From Mytilus californianus (Eukaryota; Mollusca; Bivalvia; Mytilida; Mytilidae): a stretch of DNA of 64,000 nt. Shown here one piece after another: positions 35,001 through 45,734 of this stretch. Every line of letters starts with the position of its first letter. Position 1 is the first letter of the stretch. The translations under genes and the position numbers were made by a program. The DNA lies in contig NW_026262679.1 of the NCBI RefSeq assembly GCF_021869535.1, forward strand, positions 82,395,143-82,459,142, in the 5' to 3' direction. The notes beneath the pieces are model-generated. The model searched no databases. It was not told where the DNA came from and worked only from the letters and a program-made list of their open reading frames with translations.

Positions 35001-38000
35001 TATTTTCCAAGTGCAACTAAAGCATCATTAAACATATTGTCTGTAAAAAGGATTTAAGGTATTTTAACCTTTGTCGCTATTATGATAGAAACAGAGTGTA
35101 TTGTTTCACACGGTTTTCATGTCGGGGCCTTTTGTAGCTGACTATACGGTATGGGTTTTTCTCATAGTTAAAGATCGTACGGTGACCTATAATTGCATAC
35201 CTCCATGTCATTTAAACTTTAATGGATAGTTGTCTCATTGGCAATCTTACCACATCTCTTTATTTTTATACTGTATATACAGATTAAAGATATGATCATC
35301 TTTTTTTTTCAGCTGATAGATGGCTTTACAGTATTTAACCTTGCTGCTATTGAAGTGTTGTTCACAATATTTTGGGAGAAAACCTTGTGCTTTCATATAG
35401 CTATAGAAGCCATTACTTATATAGTAGCACTAAGGTTATTGCGTATACCAAAAGCCTGTAGTGGTAGGTGGTACCTTTCTTATATATCAGCTATTTGATG
35501 AAATTCAAAAGAACACTTTGTAAAAACTGCGCACTTATATAGAAAGCAAGTAAGATAAACGTTAAGCTTGACTTCGGTTAAAAAAAGCTAGTTTCTTAAA
35601 ATATATGTGAAAAGATGGTAGGTACCTTTTCTTAGATATCAGACATTTTAGGGAGTTGAAAAGAACACTTTGCAAAAAAATATGCACTTAGATGGAAAAC
35701 AACTAAGATAACTGTTATACTTGGATTTCGGTTAAATGAAGCTGTTTTTTTAGATGAATTAAAAGTTTGATAAGCTAAACAATATTATACCATGTAAATG
35801 TTCTTAAATTTTCATTGTAGTATTAAAAGAAGACTATTCTGAAAAGATGGATTTAGAAGTGCATTATTTAAGCAAGGCCAAGTCTAAAGCAGAAGAACGT
35901 TCAAGAGAGCTTGCTAATACAGTACAGAAGCAACAGGTAACAGTCATGCCATGCACACCATATCAGTAATACCTGCACTCCACAAATTTATACCGCTTGG
36001 ACATTAGTGGCTGGATATGACCAAATATCAGACTTGCCTTGATTAGGTCTTTACTATAAAGAAATAAAAATCCTAAAACTCCAAATGAAAGAAGAGATCT
36101 AGATAACAAAAGTCAAAATACAAACCGGGATTTATTTATCTTAAGCATTCTAATGAGGAATTCAATACCAAATCCCCAAATTGTAATAGAACTTTTGTTA
36201 TTTCCGTTTTTTTTTTCGACCGAATTCGAATTACTAGGCGATAGTTTACTTTATAATGAGTTGTAGTGTGCCTTTGGCTTTTTTGACAGTCTGAAGTTTT
36301 TTCTTCAAACTGTTAGATTAACGAAAACGTGGATTGATGTATCTTTCAAAGACGCCGAATTAAAAGAAGAAACATGCATGGAATACGGTAAATACTTGAA
36401 AAAAATTAAGAATGCTAGTATGCGCTTTTACTAACTCGATTATTCATTTTACATTAATACCATTTGCATTTCGTAATTTTAACAGTATATTATTAAAAAT
36501 TGTGCATAAGTATAAAAATGAAAGCAACTATGAAATATAGAATATATCGGATGGCAATTGTTCTGGTGATGACAGGTCTCTGTAATTGTACTTTCGTGTA
36601 TTTTTCAGGTTTTAAGTCTTTTGGGGTATTCTTTTGCTGTTGTTAAATTTTTATTTTGGTTTTTTTTCAAAGAAAGAAATAGAGACACTGCGGAAACAGT
36701 TAGGGTCAGGATCTCTGTATGAAAATGATATTATAGTACACACAAGAGGGACAGATGATCTAGGTTAGTATATGATATGTTGGGGATAACATGAATGACC
36801 ACGGATATGTTCCAATTGTCGCAGCCACAAGCCTCTCTTGTCACCAAATTTTTACTTGCCATTATCATTTGACACGATGGAAACCACTAGTGGATCATGA
36901 TATAGTTACTCTTTCGGGGCACCATATGATTATTGAATAATGCATATGATGTCTGTAATGAAAATGAATCGATTTATTTTGTAACAAATGCACCATAGTC
37001 TACCATGATAATTGTTTTTAGTTCAGATTTATATGAATATTAATAATATGAATATCATATGCATAATTTACACAATAATTACACACATTATCCATCGAAT
37101 AAAAAAAACCCGATATTATTTCTTCCCTACGACGACGAGGTTTTTTTTTTACGACGACCTTGACTACCCATGAGGGTCTTGCACGGTCCCTAGATAGTTT
37201 TCTAACCTTTTATTAACTTTGATTTTTTGGTTTCATTAGGAAGAATTGTATCCAATGTCATGTGACTTTACACTGTTGTTATTTCTTACAGATTCCTCAA
37301 CTATAAGTAATGGTCATGTTCCTAGTGAAGCATCAGTAACTCATAGTGGACATAGTGGACAATCTCCAAAATTCGTTTCAACTATCAAAACTGACAGTCA
37401 TATTGTTTCTATGACAACCCCACCTGTTCCAAATCGCGAAAGCAAAGACAGCCATGTTTCTTATGCGGTTATAGAGAATAACTCAAATAAGCTAAGAAGG
37501 AATGAATCCGGTGAAAATAGAGCAATTTATAAAAATGTTTGTCATGTGAAAAGTCCTTCTTTAGAGGTTAAACGGACAAGTAGTCAGGTTGGCTCAAGAA
37601 TTAGTTTTGAAAGTGATATCGACACTAAAAACCTTATTCATAGATCTAAGAGTACAAAAAGTTCAAAAGGAGAGGCCATTAAAAGGGCTATTGCAATGCT
37701 AGAAAATAGTAAACCGCCGACTGAGACACAACCAGGCGGACCAAGCGTGTCTCGCACGCCATCAAATAAACTCAGTGATCTGGACAATACAAAACTACAA
37801 GGTAAATTACAAATGTTTCTTTCGAAACAGTATATATGATTTGGTTTATGTTTGGTTGATTTTTTTTGGTTGGTAAAATTTTAAAAGATTATGTCAAAAC
37901 TTTTTTTTTCATTTTTAAACCTACAAAAATAAATATCATTAAAAAAATATCTCTAAATTTGCAGACTACTGGTAACTGTGAAGTAATATTTTATCACGAT

Positions 38001-40937
38001 GGTTCAAATCAGCAATAGAATATTTCTATCAACGAATAAGACAAAGAATTACCAAAGCGGTCTTATATCATTCAGTATTATTTTATAACATAATTACAGA
38101 AAATGATTCAGGCTGTGTAAATGGTTCATTCGAGAGTGATGAAGAAGTGGTGAAGAGAAATCTCCCAGTAATGGCAGAATACCAGGGAACTCGAACATAC
38201 AGAAGTGCTGTAAGTATTTTTTTTTCAATGTACACCATTTTATCATTGTGGTAATTTGTAGGTAGTTTACTTTTTCAGCTACTTGCAACACAATAATGTG
38301 GTATGATGGTCCAATGAGACAATTTTACACCAGAGACCAAATGATGTACAAGTTAACAACTATAGGTCACCGCACGGCCTTCGACAATGAACAAAACCCA
38401 TACTCCATAGCAAGCTATATAAAAGCTCTGTCATGACAAATGTAAAACAATTCAAACAAGAAAACTAGCAGTCTGATTTATGTAAATGAACGGAAAACAA
38501 ATATGATATACAGTAACAAACGACAACCACTGAATTACAGGATCCTGACTTGGGACAGACATGCACATACAGAATGTTGCGGGGTTAAACATGTTAGCGG
38601 GTGCCCAATCAGACCCCTAATCTGGAACAGTGGTATAACAGCACAACATTAGAATGTTTATATTACTATCATATGTCGATGCAACCGCTGGTTGTCTATC
38701 AGTTCCCATGTCTTCCTCTTACCTAGTAATGAGTGCGTTGGTACTGCCTTGATTTAACGGATACATTCAAAAAGAAATTATGCCCGTGTCCAAAAACTGA
38801 GATTGCAGACAGTACGTTTTAGGCGGATTTTTTGATATTCTGTTTAGGCCTTTTTGGTTCTTGTGTTCCAAACGTTTTTACTTCTTTTGAGTTCACAAAC
38901 TATAGGTCTCGAGCGTATCGAGCTTTTCTTACAGAAACACTTGTCACTAGTCATGCGCGCTTAAATCAGAATTGTATGTCTGTATACCATATTACCAGCT
39001 GTCACTATGGCAAACACAATAGGAATAGTGTTCCCGATTGCCATTCAAAACAATTGTTATTTTTTTCTTCGTGTACAGCAGGTTTATGTATACTGTTCCG
39101 ATTCACGGTAGTTGCAATACATTGGATTTTGCAATCGTGCAGATTTTGATCGTTGTGAACTATTTCATCTGCAGTACCAATAGTCAGTTAGAGGGTGTGG
39201 TTTATATTAAATTACAATTCATAATTTAGATTAACGAATAGAAAATAAATCCTTCGGAACAATTACCAATACAGTCTTTCAAAGCCCTCCTAAAATTTAA
39301 TGACTAACATCCCCACAAAAGAAATAATGCAATTGACATGATTTTGATCTCTTGTTAGGAAGGAGATCCATATTTTATTTTTGCAATTTAGTAGTTTTAA
39401 TGCAAGAGTAAATTGTAATCAATTAAAAGATTTTGCTAATAAATAAAAAAACTTATATTCACAAGGAACGACATATAAGGAGATTGGGCTCTAGTAGAGT
39501 AACCCCTTAGCAACGACAATCCACATAATAGATTTGAAAATATTTTTAAAGATCACAGGTCATTTTAATGAGACCTCATACCGCAAGGTTGCCAGTTACT
39601 TAACTTTGGATTCATAAATATTCGTCGGATGCCAATTTTTATGGATTTAGTAAGATGCAAAGATTTAGTTTTGAAGTTCGGCTGTACCTTTAGAAAACTT
39701 ATTTCAAAGGGAATAGCACATCCTAATTTTTACGATCATGTTGTTAACCGAGCCCGGAAATTTAGATACGATCCGGGTAGGCTTATTAATCCTTTAAATA
39801 AACTTCTTCTAAAAGGTTAGCAGTTCTACACTGCAATTAGATCTTTGAATATTGTTTTTTATTGATAAAAATGTTGATTTTGTTATCAGTAAAACCATAC
39901 TAAATATTATTGTTATGCACAAATGCACATTCACGGTTCTACAATCTGTCCTTGCCTATATTTTGGCATTGCACAAGGTCATATTTTTCTCTGACTGTAA
40001 GTGACGTCTTTACACAAATATACCATATAATCCATTGGATATTGGATGTGTACTGATTGATATTTTAGTCTCAGATACATGATTGGCTTTGAACTAGCTG
40101 TCAGTAACTTCGAGTACTCTCATTTTTTGTTGTTAGGGATGTAAAAATACCCTGCTACGTCCGGTTTGTTAGATGTGTTTCTGCTTTGTATCGATCTAAT
40201 GAGTTAAGCCCTTTTCAACTGATTTGTATAGCCGACTATACGCATTCTTTATATGCCTGTCCCAAGTCAGGAGTCTGTAGTTCTGTGGTTGTCGTTGTTT
40301 CATGTCTGTCATATTTGTTTTTCGTAAATTATTTTTTATAAATTAGGCCGTTAGTTTCTCAATTGAATTTTTTCATATTTTTCATGTCGGGGCCTTTTAT
40401 AGCCGACTATACGGTATGGGTTTTTCTCATTGTTAAAGGCCGTACGGTAGCCTATAATTGCTTACATCCACTTTATTTAAACTTTGGTGGATAGTTGTCT
40501 CATTGGCAATCATACCTCATCTCCTTATTTTTATATACGGTATGCGTTTTTCTCATTGTTGTTGCCTATCATATCTTACATCGACTTCATTTGAACTTTG
40601 AGTGGATAGTTGTGGTACTCACTCCACATCTCCTTATTTTAAATTGGGTTTCTGTCCACTAAACTCCATGAAATACAAGTTTAGTGACATTGATTGGAGC
40701 AAATGATAAAACCACGAAATAAAATAAACAGCATGTATGGGGTTATGTATTTGTCTAATCTCGAAAATTGATACCAACGAGAATAAATGAAACTACAATA
40801 TATAGCTAGTGCAAATGAAACCATAATATGTAGTGCAAGTAAAGATAATGAATTGTATATGTGAATGCTTTCAAATTTTTGTTATTTTAACACACATTTT
40901 TTTATTGTAGGAGGGTGTTCCATTGACAGACCTGTAG
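32054..40937 (+). CDS. voltage-sensor-domain protein, HVCN1/TMEM266 family, exons 2-10
   Basis: The coding exons with GT-AG borders and matching phases are 32054-32178, 33941-34119, 34546-34599, 35313-35463, 35821-35936, 36673-36763, 37292-37801, 38100-38209 and 40911-40937. With the candidate exon 1 at 22979 the product is 459 residues. It has S1 (about 18-46), S2 (88-114), S3 (124-145) and S4 (155-176), and no pore domain. Counterparts of Hv1 key residues by alignment of the S1-S4 motifs: D31 (D112), E38 (E119), H94 (H140), F104 (F150), E107 (E153), R111 (K157), D128 (D174), E139 (D185), and R166, R169 and K172 for the three S4 arginines. A charged coiled coil (about 179-224) follows S4. 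Its spacing from a xKAK motif to EIxxLRxxL matches what I recall of human TMEM266, which is a voltage sensor without known conduction. The tail (about 245-451) is Ser/Thr-rich, and the protein ends LTDL. A plasma-membrane dimer is inferred from the coiled coil. Proton channel or non-conducting sensor cannot be decided from sequence. Confidence 0.8.
34968..35045. repeat. 39-bp tandem duplication in intron 4
   Basis: Two near-identical copies of CCAAGTGCAACTAAAGCATC followed by ATTAAGCATATTGTATTTT, starting at 34968 and 35007. Single-base differences only. Confidence 0.8.
35110..35265 (+). repeat. repeat R2, 3' end, in intron 4
   Basis: TTTTCATGTCGGGGCCTTTT, ACTATACGGTATGGGTTTTT, AATGGATAGTTGTCTCATTG and GCAATCTTACCACATCTC. 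It ends about 50 bp before the acceptor of exon 5. Confidence 0.75.
35461..35760. repeat. ~150-bp tandem duplication starting at the exon 5 donor
   Basis: The segment from the exon 5 donor (GGTAGGTGGTACCTTTCTTA at 35463) recurs at about 35620 (GGTAGGTACCTTTTCTTAGA). Both continue with ATATCAG, AAAAGAACACTTTG, GCACTTA.AT and TTTCGGTTAAA. The second copy carries its own GTAGGT, a duplicated donor-like site without an upstream exon. Confidence 0.65.
36780..36935 (+). repeat. RT-element 3' fragment in intron 7
   Basis: GAATGACCACGGATATGTTC then CAATTGTCGCAGCCACAAGC matches the end of the RT coding region and the start of its tail in the 46500 copy (CAGATGACAACGGATATGTT). TACTCTTTCGGGGCACCATA resembles the later tail. 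Confidence 0.6.
38290..38655 (-). repeat. repeat R2, reversed, in intron 9
   Basis: It begins GTGGTATGATGGTCCAATGA and continues with CTATAGGTCACCGCACGGCC, CCATACTCCATAGCAAGC, CTGACTTGGGACAGACATGC, GCGGGGTTAAACATGTTAGC and GGAACAGTGGTATAACAGCA. A nearly full unit. Confidence 0.75.
39629..39820 (+). pseudogene. C-terminal scrap of the YLDD-type reverse transcriptase, intron 9
   Basis: The blocks GIAHPNFYDHVVNRARKF and LINPLNKLLLKG match the end of the frame at 11392 (GISHPIFYGNILYKAQKC, LTKPLNRLIKKG). Only about 60 codons remain. It lies inside a host intron and is not an exon of the voltage-sensor gene. Confidence 0.75.
40140..40650 (+). repeat. repeat R2, near-complete, with a partial second end
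   Basis: It opens ACCCTGCTACGTCCGGTTTG and holds GATGAGTTAAGCCC, CCCAAGTCAGGAGTCTGTAG, GCCGACTATACGGTATGGGT and GGCCGTACGGTAGCC. It reaches TACCTCATCTCCTTATTTTT at about 40530. The last ~120 bp (CGGTATGCGTTTTTCTCATT to CTCCACATCTCCTTATT) then occur again in diverged form. It sits about 260 bp upstream of the last exon. Confidence 0.8.
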
Positions 40938-42580
40938 CCATACAAATAATAAAGGAGTCTGGAATTTAATTACGGACAAATAGATTAATGCACACATGCT
41001 TTACAATATCCTGCATCATCTTCCTGTCAATCAATGTTTTGCGCATTAACGTTTTTAGTATGGCTCTTTTTTTAAATTGATTCTTGGATGGTTAATTAAA
41101 CATCCAAGCTGTTTCAAACGTTGCGTTTAAGATTGCACTAGAATAATAATGTCATTGTGTCATAGACACATTTAAAAGATATCTTAGTCTGACAGTTACG
41201 TGTGATATGGTCTTTCCAGTTTGATTAGTAATAAACATAAACTTTTTCAATACATATATCATAACTCCCGTAATCGTGTCGTTTGAAAGTTAATATGACT
41301 TAAAGTTCAGAAATATCATCTGTGCATTTCATCAATTATTTCATACCATTAATTGTATATCATTGTTATTTTTTTCATTTTTAATGCATTTATTTTTTAT
41401 AACAAAGCATAATTCTACTGCTTTAAATATAACATATTTGATATAAATATGTTAGATAAATATTTAATAATCAAACGACTTTCGAGAATTCCAGTATGAA
41501 TATTTTATTACCTTATTAACATGACATACAATATATATACAGTTAATTAATTTTTGTAATATATATAGTACCCCTCCCTCCCCCGAAAGTCAATCTTAAT
41601 TCCAGCATGCATTCATGCAGTCGCAATTATTGTATTTTGAATACATTTTCTGGATAATTAATGAGAAAAGGTTCCAAACTGTGAAACGTTAATTAATAAG
41701 AGTCGCAAGTCTTTAAAATTTGTATTCCATGTAAGGAATAGATGTTTACTTTTACTGCTGCTATTTTCTAGGAACGTCCTCAACTGTCTCAACTGACAAT
41801 AGTCCTTTGTTTTATTATATTTCATTGTTGAAATTATTGTTAAAATTTTTTTTATTATATGTAAGTTATATTAGTAAATATCTTAGATTTTATATATAAA
41901 AATTAAGAATCGTTCGTGTGTGTGTGTGTTTTTTTTAACGGTTTATAGAAATAAACTATAATGTAGACCGACAAAATTCTGACCACAAATATAAAAAGAC
42001 ATTTCCTCTTTTATTAATACGGAAGTAGGGAAAACAAAGTGTTGGAAAGGCCATAGGACAATATAAAACCCTTCTAAAACAAGATAAATCACAAGTAGTG
42101 CGCCTGTGTGAATGGGAAAATCCTAGATTTAGTTCGATAATCTAGGATTAAGTAATAAAAGTAGTTATGGCGTGCCATACGCATGTTTTAACAGCAATCA
42201 ACACTGAAAACTTAAAAAACCTCAAAATAAACAGACGAAACTAGCAAAAAGGAATCTATGTGATTCATAATAACTTTTGACTATGATTATGTAGAAATAG
42301 TGCATCATCTATGTAATAAAGTAGAAAAGAATGAATAGGGACAACCCATGGAAAAATTCCTGCTTTATGTAATTACTAAAGCAACAGAGCGACGTACAAT
42401 GCGTGCCTACTGGAATGTGAATGGCATAAATCTGCTGAACGAACAGTACAGTCATTTCTACGAAAAGACTATTAATTTGGAACAATATCTTTATCAGAGT
42501 ACTAGTACTTTCTTTTTTTCAATCATTTCCCCTTAAAAAAACAAATACACTACTTTTTATTTATTTTATTATACATATAA
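40938..42580. other. 3' untranslated and intergenic stretch
   Basis: The 3' untranslated region of the voltage-sensor gene must start here. An AATAAA lies only about 12 bp after the stop (near 40950), so the real polyadenylation site may be farther on. A (GT)n tract lies at 41916-41930. The 62-codon frame at 42348 is not recognised. Confidence 0.45.
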
Positions 42581-43049
42581 ACCTGTCTTCGACTGACGTA
42601 CTTGATGACTCTCTTCATTACATGTTGCTCTTGATAAAGAATTGCTTCCAAAGCATCTCCATGCAATTTCAAGGAGGTCTTTAAGTGTTTGGAATGCCTA
42701 TGGATGTTGCTCCTTCCACTTTTCTCAGGATGGCTTGGATTTGGTCTTCTTTTTGTTTGGTGATGGGATCAGATATTCCAAAAGTGCTTCTCATATATCA
42801 TTAATAATGACGTCATAAAATTAACATGCAGAATGTTTTTCGGATGTTATCTGCAAGGCAATCCTTCATCGGTTTTGGTATGTTGCAGGAGAGTTCGTAA
42901 CTCCAAACTCGACGAGCCAAGAGGTCCTACGGAGAAGGGAGTGAACTCATTATGGTCATTCCAAAATTTCCACCTGATGATAACCTGACATCATGTCTAC
43001 GACGGAAAAGAATTTACTGCCAGCACAGCAACTAAGAGCTCTTATATGG

Positions 43050-43312
43050 GAGGAGGGCCTCGATGGTCGAGTGGTCTAAGTAGTCGAACTACTGTATCAC
43101 TACCCGATCTACACTGAGGTTGTGAGTTCGAATCCCGCACGTGGCAGGTGCGCTCGATTCCAATTTTAATTAACTGTGATTGTCAATTTTCCTACCGAAG
43201 GTCTGTGGTTCTCTCCGGGCACTTCGGCTTCCTCCATCTATAAAAACTGACCACCACGAAATCGTACTATAGTGCTGAAAGTGGCGTTAAACACCAATCA
43301 ATCAATTTATAC
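43050..43312 (+). mobile_element. tRNA-derived SINE
   Basis: The head GGCCTCGATGGTCGAGTGGT, then CTAAG, is an A-box-like start. GAGGTTGTGAGTTCGAATCC, then CGC, is a B box (GTTCGAATCC), with an extended variable region as in Ser/Leu tRNAs. The body CTCTCCGGGCACTTCGGCTT, then CCTCCATCTATAAAAACTGA, and the tail GGCGTTAAACACCAATCAAT are typical of mollusc SINEs as I recall them. It splits the Ty3/Gypsy RT domain. Confidence 0.8.
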
Positions 43313-44869
43313 GAGGGTGTGTAACTTTGCTTATTCAACTGTCTGTAATCCACACACATTCTCATCTGTCCATTTTTCTTTCTAACGATGACAATTACGG
43401 ATGCAAATTGTTGCTTAAGATGAGATATAACTTGATCATACATTGGCATTGGAATTCTTCTGTACCGGTGTTTAAAAGTAGTCTCATCAAGCAGATCTAT
43501 CCATTGTTTAACTCTGTCTGATGTGTCCTAAAACATCGTCTCCTCTACTGAAAATGTCGGTATATCTCAATATCAGTTGTTTCCCTTCATCAAGTTGTTC
43601 ATCTGCGAGGTCATGCTTGGTAATATCCACTTCAGATCTTCTTCATTATTATAGTTGATTGTGCTCCAATAGTAACTAGTTGGATTTCACAAATTATGGC
43701 TTACGATGGAATGGTTATGGTTCTGGTTGTGATGTTAGATAATCTGACTGTAAGTGTTTCATTTCCCTAGTGATGCTATTACTAAAAATTGGTTCTATAT
43801 CAATTTCCCTGTAATTTTCTGCCAATGAAGTTGATTATATGATAGATGGAGTTGTTTTGTATGAATATTTCTTTGTCATAATAGCCAGTAACTGTAGTTG
43901 TGGTATTCGGAAGGGTGGTTATTCTATTGCATGTTTTTATAACTGTCACTCTATTGCTGTTCTTGGTTAACTCTTTTTCCTCATTGTTTAACATCTGAAG
44001 GTCATATACCATGGAGCTGTTAAAGCGGCATTCTGCAAATATCTTGCTCTGTGATGCTCCTTCAGATAAAACATCATGATTTCAAGTAATATGTTTGGTA
44101 TGTGTTCACTATATCTACTATCTGGCACTACTAGCATTAAATGTTGGTATTTCCAGATATCTTGATGTTAACCACTATATATCCGGAATGAGCCGAGATA
44201 CTCTAACATTTTATGAACAACAATATTTAACGCAGCAATTAGTTAACCACAGAGTTAAAATTTTAACGCCTCGTTAGGGTTAATCGTCGTTAAATTTAAT
44301 GACACTTTTGAACAATTGGGTCCAGTGCATTCAACTTCAAATGTTATCTCAATTTTTCAATGGAACTGACTGTCGTTGATAAATATTCTGTATAAAATGA
44401 CTCTGCAATTGTCGATATGGTTGACCCTGTATCCAATAACACTGTAATTTTCTTCCGTTCAAATATATGTCAGTCTCAGAAGGTGTTCCAAATAATCCAG
44501 GTGGTGTCTTCACTCTGTTGTTACTAACCTTAAAATCTGGACCTGATCCTACTAGAAAAACTTCCAATAGTTTAAATGTTGTAAAAAAACCTCGTCATAA
44601 ATGAATGATCCAATCTTGCATGGTATTCTATTTGTATGTGTCCTTGTCCACATCGTCTACAAATAACTGTGTTGTTCGGTTGATTGGATACTAAGTACTC
44701 TTTGTTGGAAGGTTGGTTGTTGTTGGTGAGACTGATTTGTACTATGATGTTGTCCTTGGTGTCCATTGCACCATTGTCTACCTGTTAAAGTACCTCTATT
44801 GTCCCAAAAATTGTTTCTTTAAAACTCAGTAAAGTCATGTGTTAATGGAAAAAGTAAAATCACAAAAAT

Positions 44870-45130
44870 ACTGAACTCCGAGGAAAATTCAAAATGGAAA
44901 GTCCCTAATCAAATGGCAAAATCAAAAGCTCAAACACATCAAACGAATGGATAACAACTGTCATATTCCTTACTTGGTACAGGCATTTTCTTATGTAGAA
45001 AATGGTGGATTGAACCTGGTTTTATAGCTAGCTGAACCTCTCACTTGTATGACAGTCGCATCAAATTCCATTATATTGACAACGATGCGTGAACAAAACA
45101 AACAGACACAATAGGTAAAAAATGCCAAAA
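44870..45130 (-). repeat. dispersed repeat inserted between gag and the zinc knuckle
   Basis: This is the reverse complement of the 5280-5582 repeat: GGAAAGTCCCTAATCAAATG, AAAGCTCAAACACATCAAAC, GAACCTCTCACTTGTATGAC, AGTCGCATCAAATTCC and ACAATAGGTAAAAAATGCC. Its position inside the retrotransposon relic suggests a later insertion. Confidence 0.6.
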
Positions 45131-45734
45131 ACAGGGGTACAGCAGTCAACATTGTGTTATCATCTTAATCACTATAAAAACAAACAAATGTAACAAAGAA
45201 GCACAAAAAGGCTGTACCATTCTATTCAGTTCTTCATAATCCTGTCACCCTGTTTTGGTGGTAGTTGTTACTGTTTTGGCTGTATTAGGTTTCAACTTTC
45301 TGGGCTGATGGTCCGTTTCCAATTGACGCAACGCTACTATAAGATGGTTGAAATCCTTAATGGTGTTGTACTTGTATCCACTTATATCCTTAAGTTCTTG
45401 TCATAAACTTGTATAAACATGGCGTGTAGCATAGAATTCATCTCTTTGCAGATCAATGCCCGTTTAAAGTTTATTTATACCCAATATATCCTGTAAACTA
45501 TTACTCCAAGTAGTAACATCGTCATGGTCTCCCTGTCTTGCACTATAAAATTCTGCAAGTAATTGGTCCTTGTTGTCTATGATTCCATATACCCTGTCCT
45601 ATACCTTCATTATCTGTTCCATAGGTTTCTCAAATCCCTGGTGCACGACTTATCCAGACGCTGATCCTGTTAGCGATCGTCTAATTGCAAATTTCTTTTG
45701 CTGTCTGCCGTACGATGGTCGATTTCACGTCATA

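Larger units (their letters stand above)
42585..45730 (-). pseudogene. Ty3/Gypsy retrotransposon relic
   Basis: Reading the minus strand from 45730 downward, the usual order appears in fragments. Gag-like sequence (LLAEFYSARQGDHDDVTTW near 45530; ELKDISGYKYNTIKDFNHL near 45340) comes first. A zinc knuckle at about 44665 (CRRCGQGH) has its final Cys changed to Tyr. An aspartic-protease block near 44440 has LLDTGS in a frame shifted from the neighbouring sequence. RT follows at 43530-43320 (YRRIPMPMYDQV, VIVRKKNGQMRMCVDYRQLN) and at 43030-42860 (FFSVVDMMSGYHQVEI, FGVTNSPATYQ). An RNase H scrap lies at 42670-42585 (LHGDALEAILYQEQ). Integrase and LTRs were not found. Frameshifts, stops and two insertions (a SINE and a dispersed repeat) make it inactive. 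Confidence 0.82.

Noticed and set aside
37246-37291. Met start at 37246 before the large Ser/Thr-rich exon
   Set aside because: It lies upstream of the acceptor ending at 37291; the phase shows this frame is entered by splicing from exon 7.
43060-43150. tRNA gene with A and B boxes
   Set aside because: The A-box/B-box head continues into a SINE body and tail and does not close into a clean cloverleaf; annotated as a SINE.
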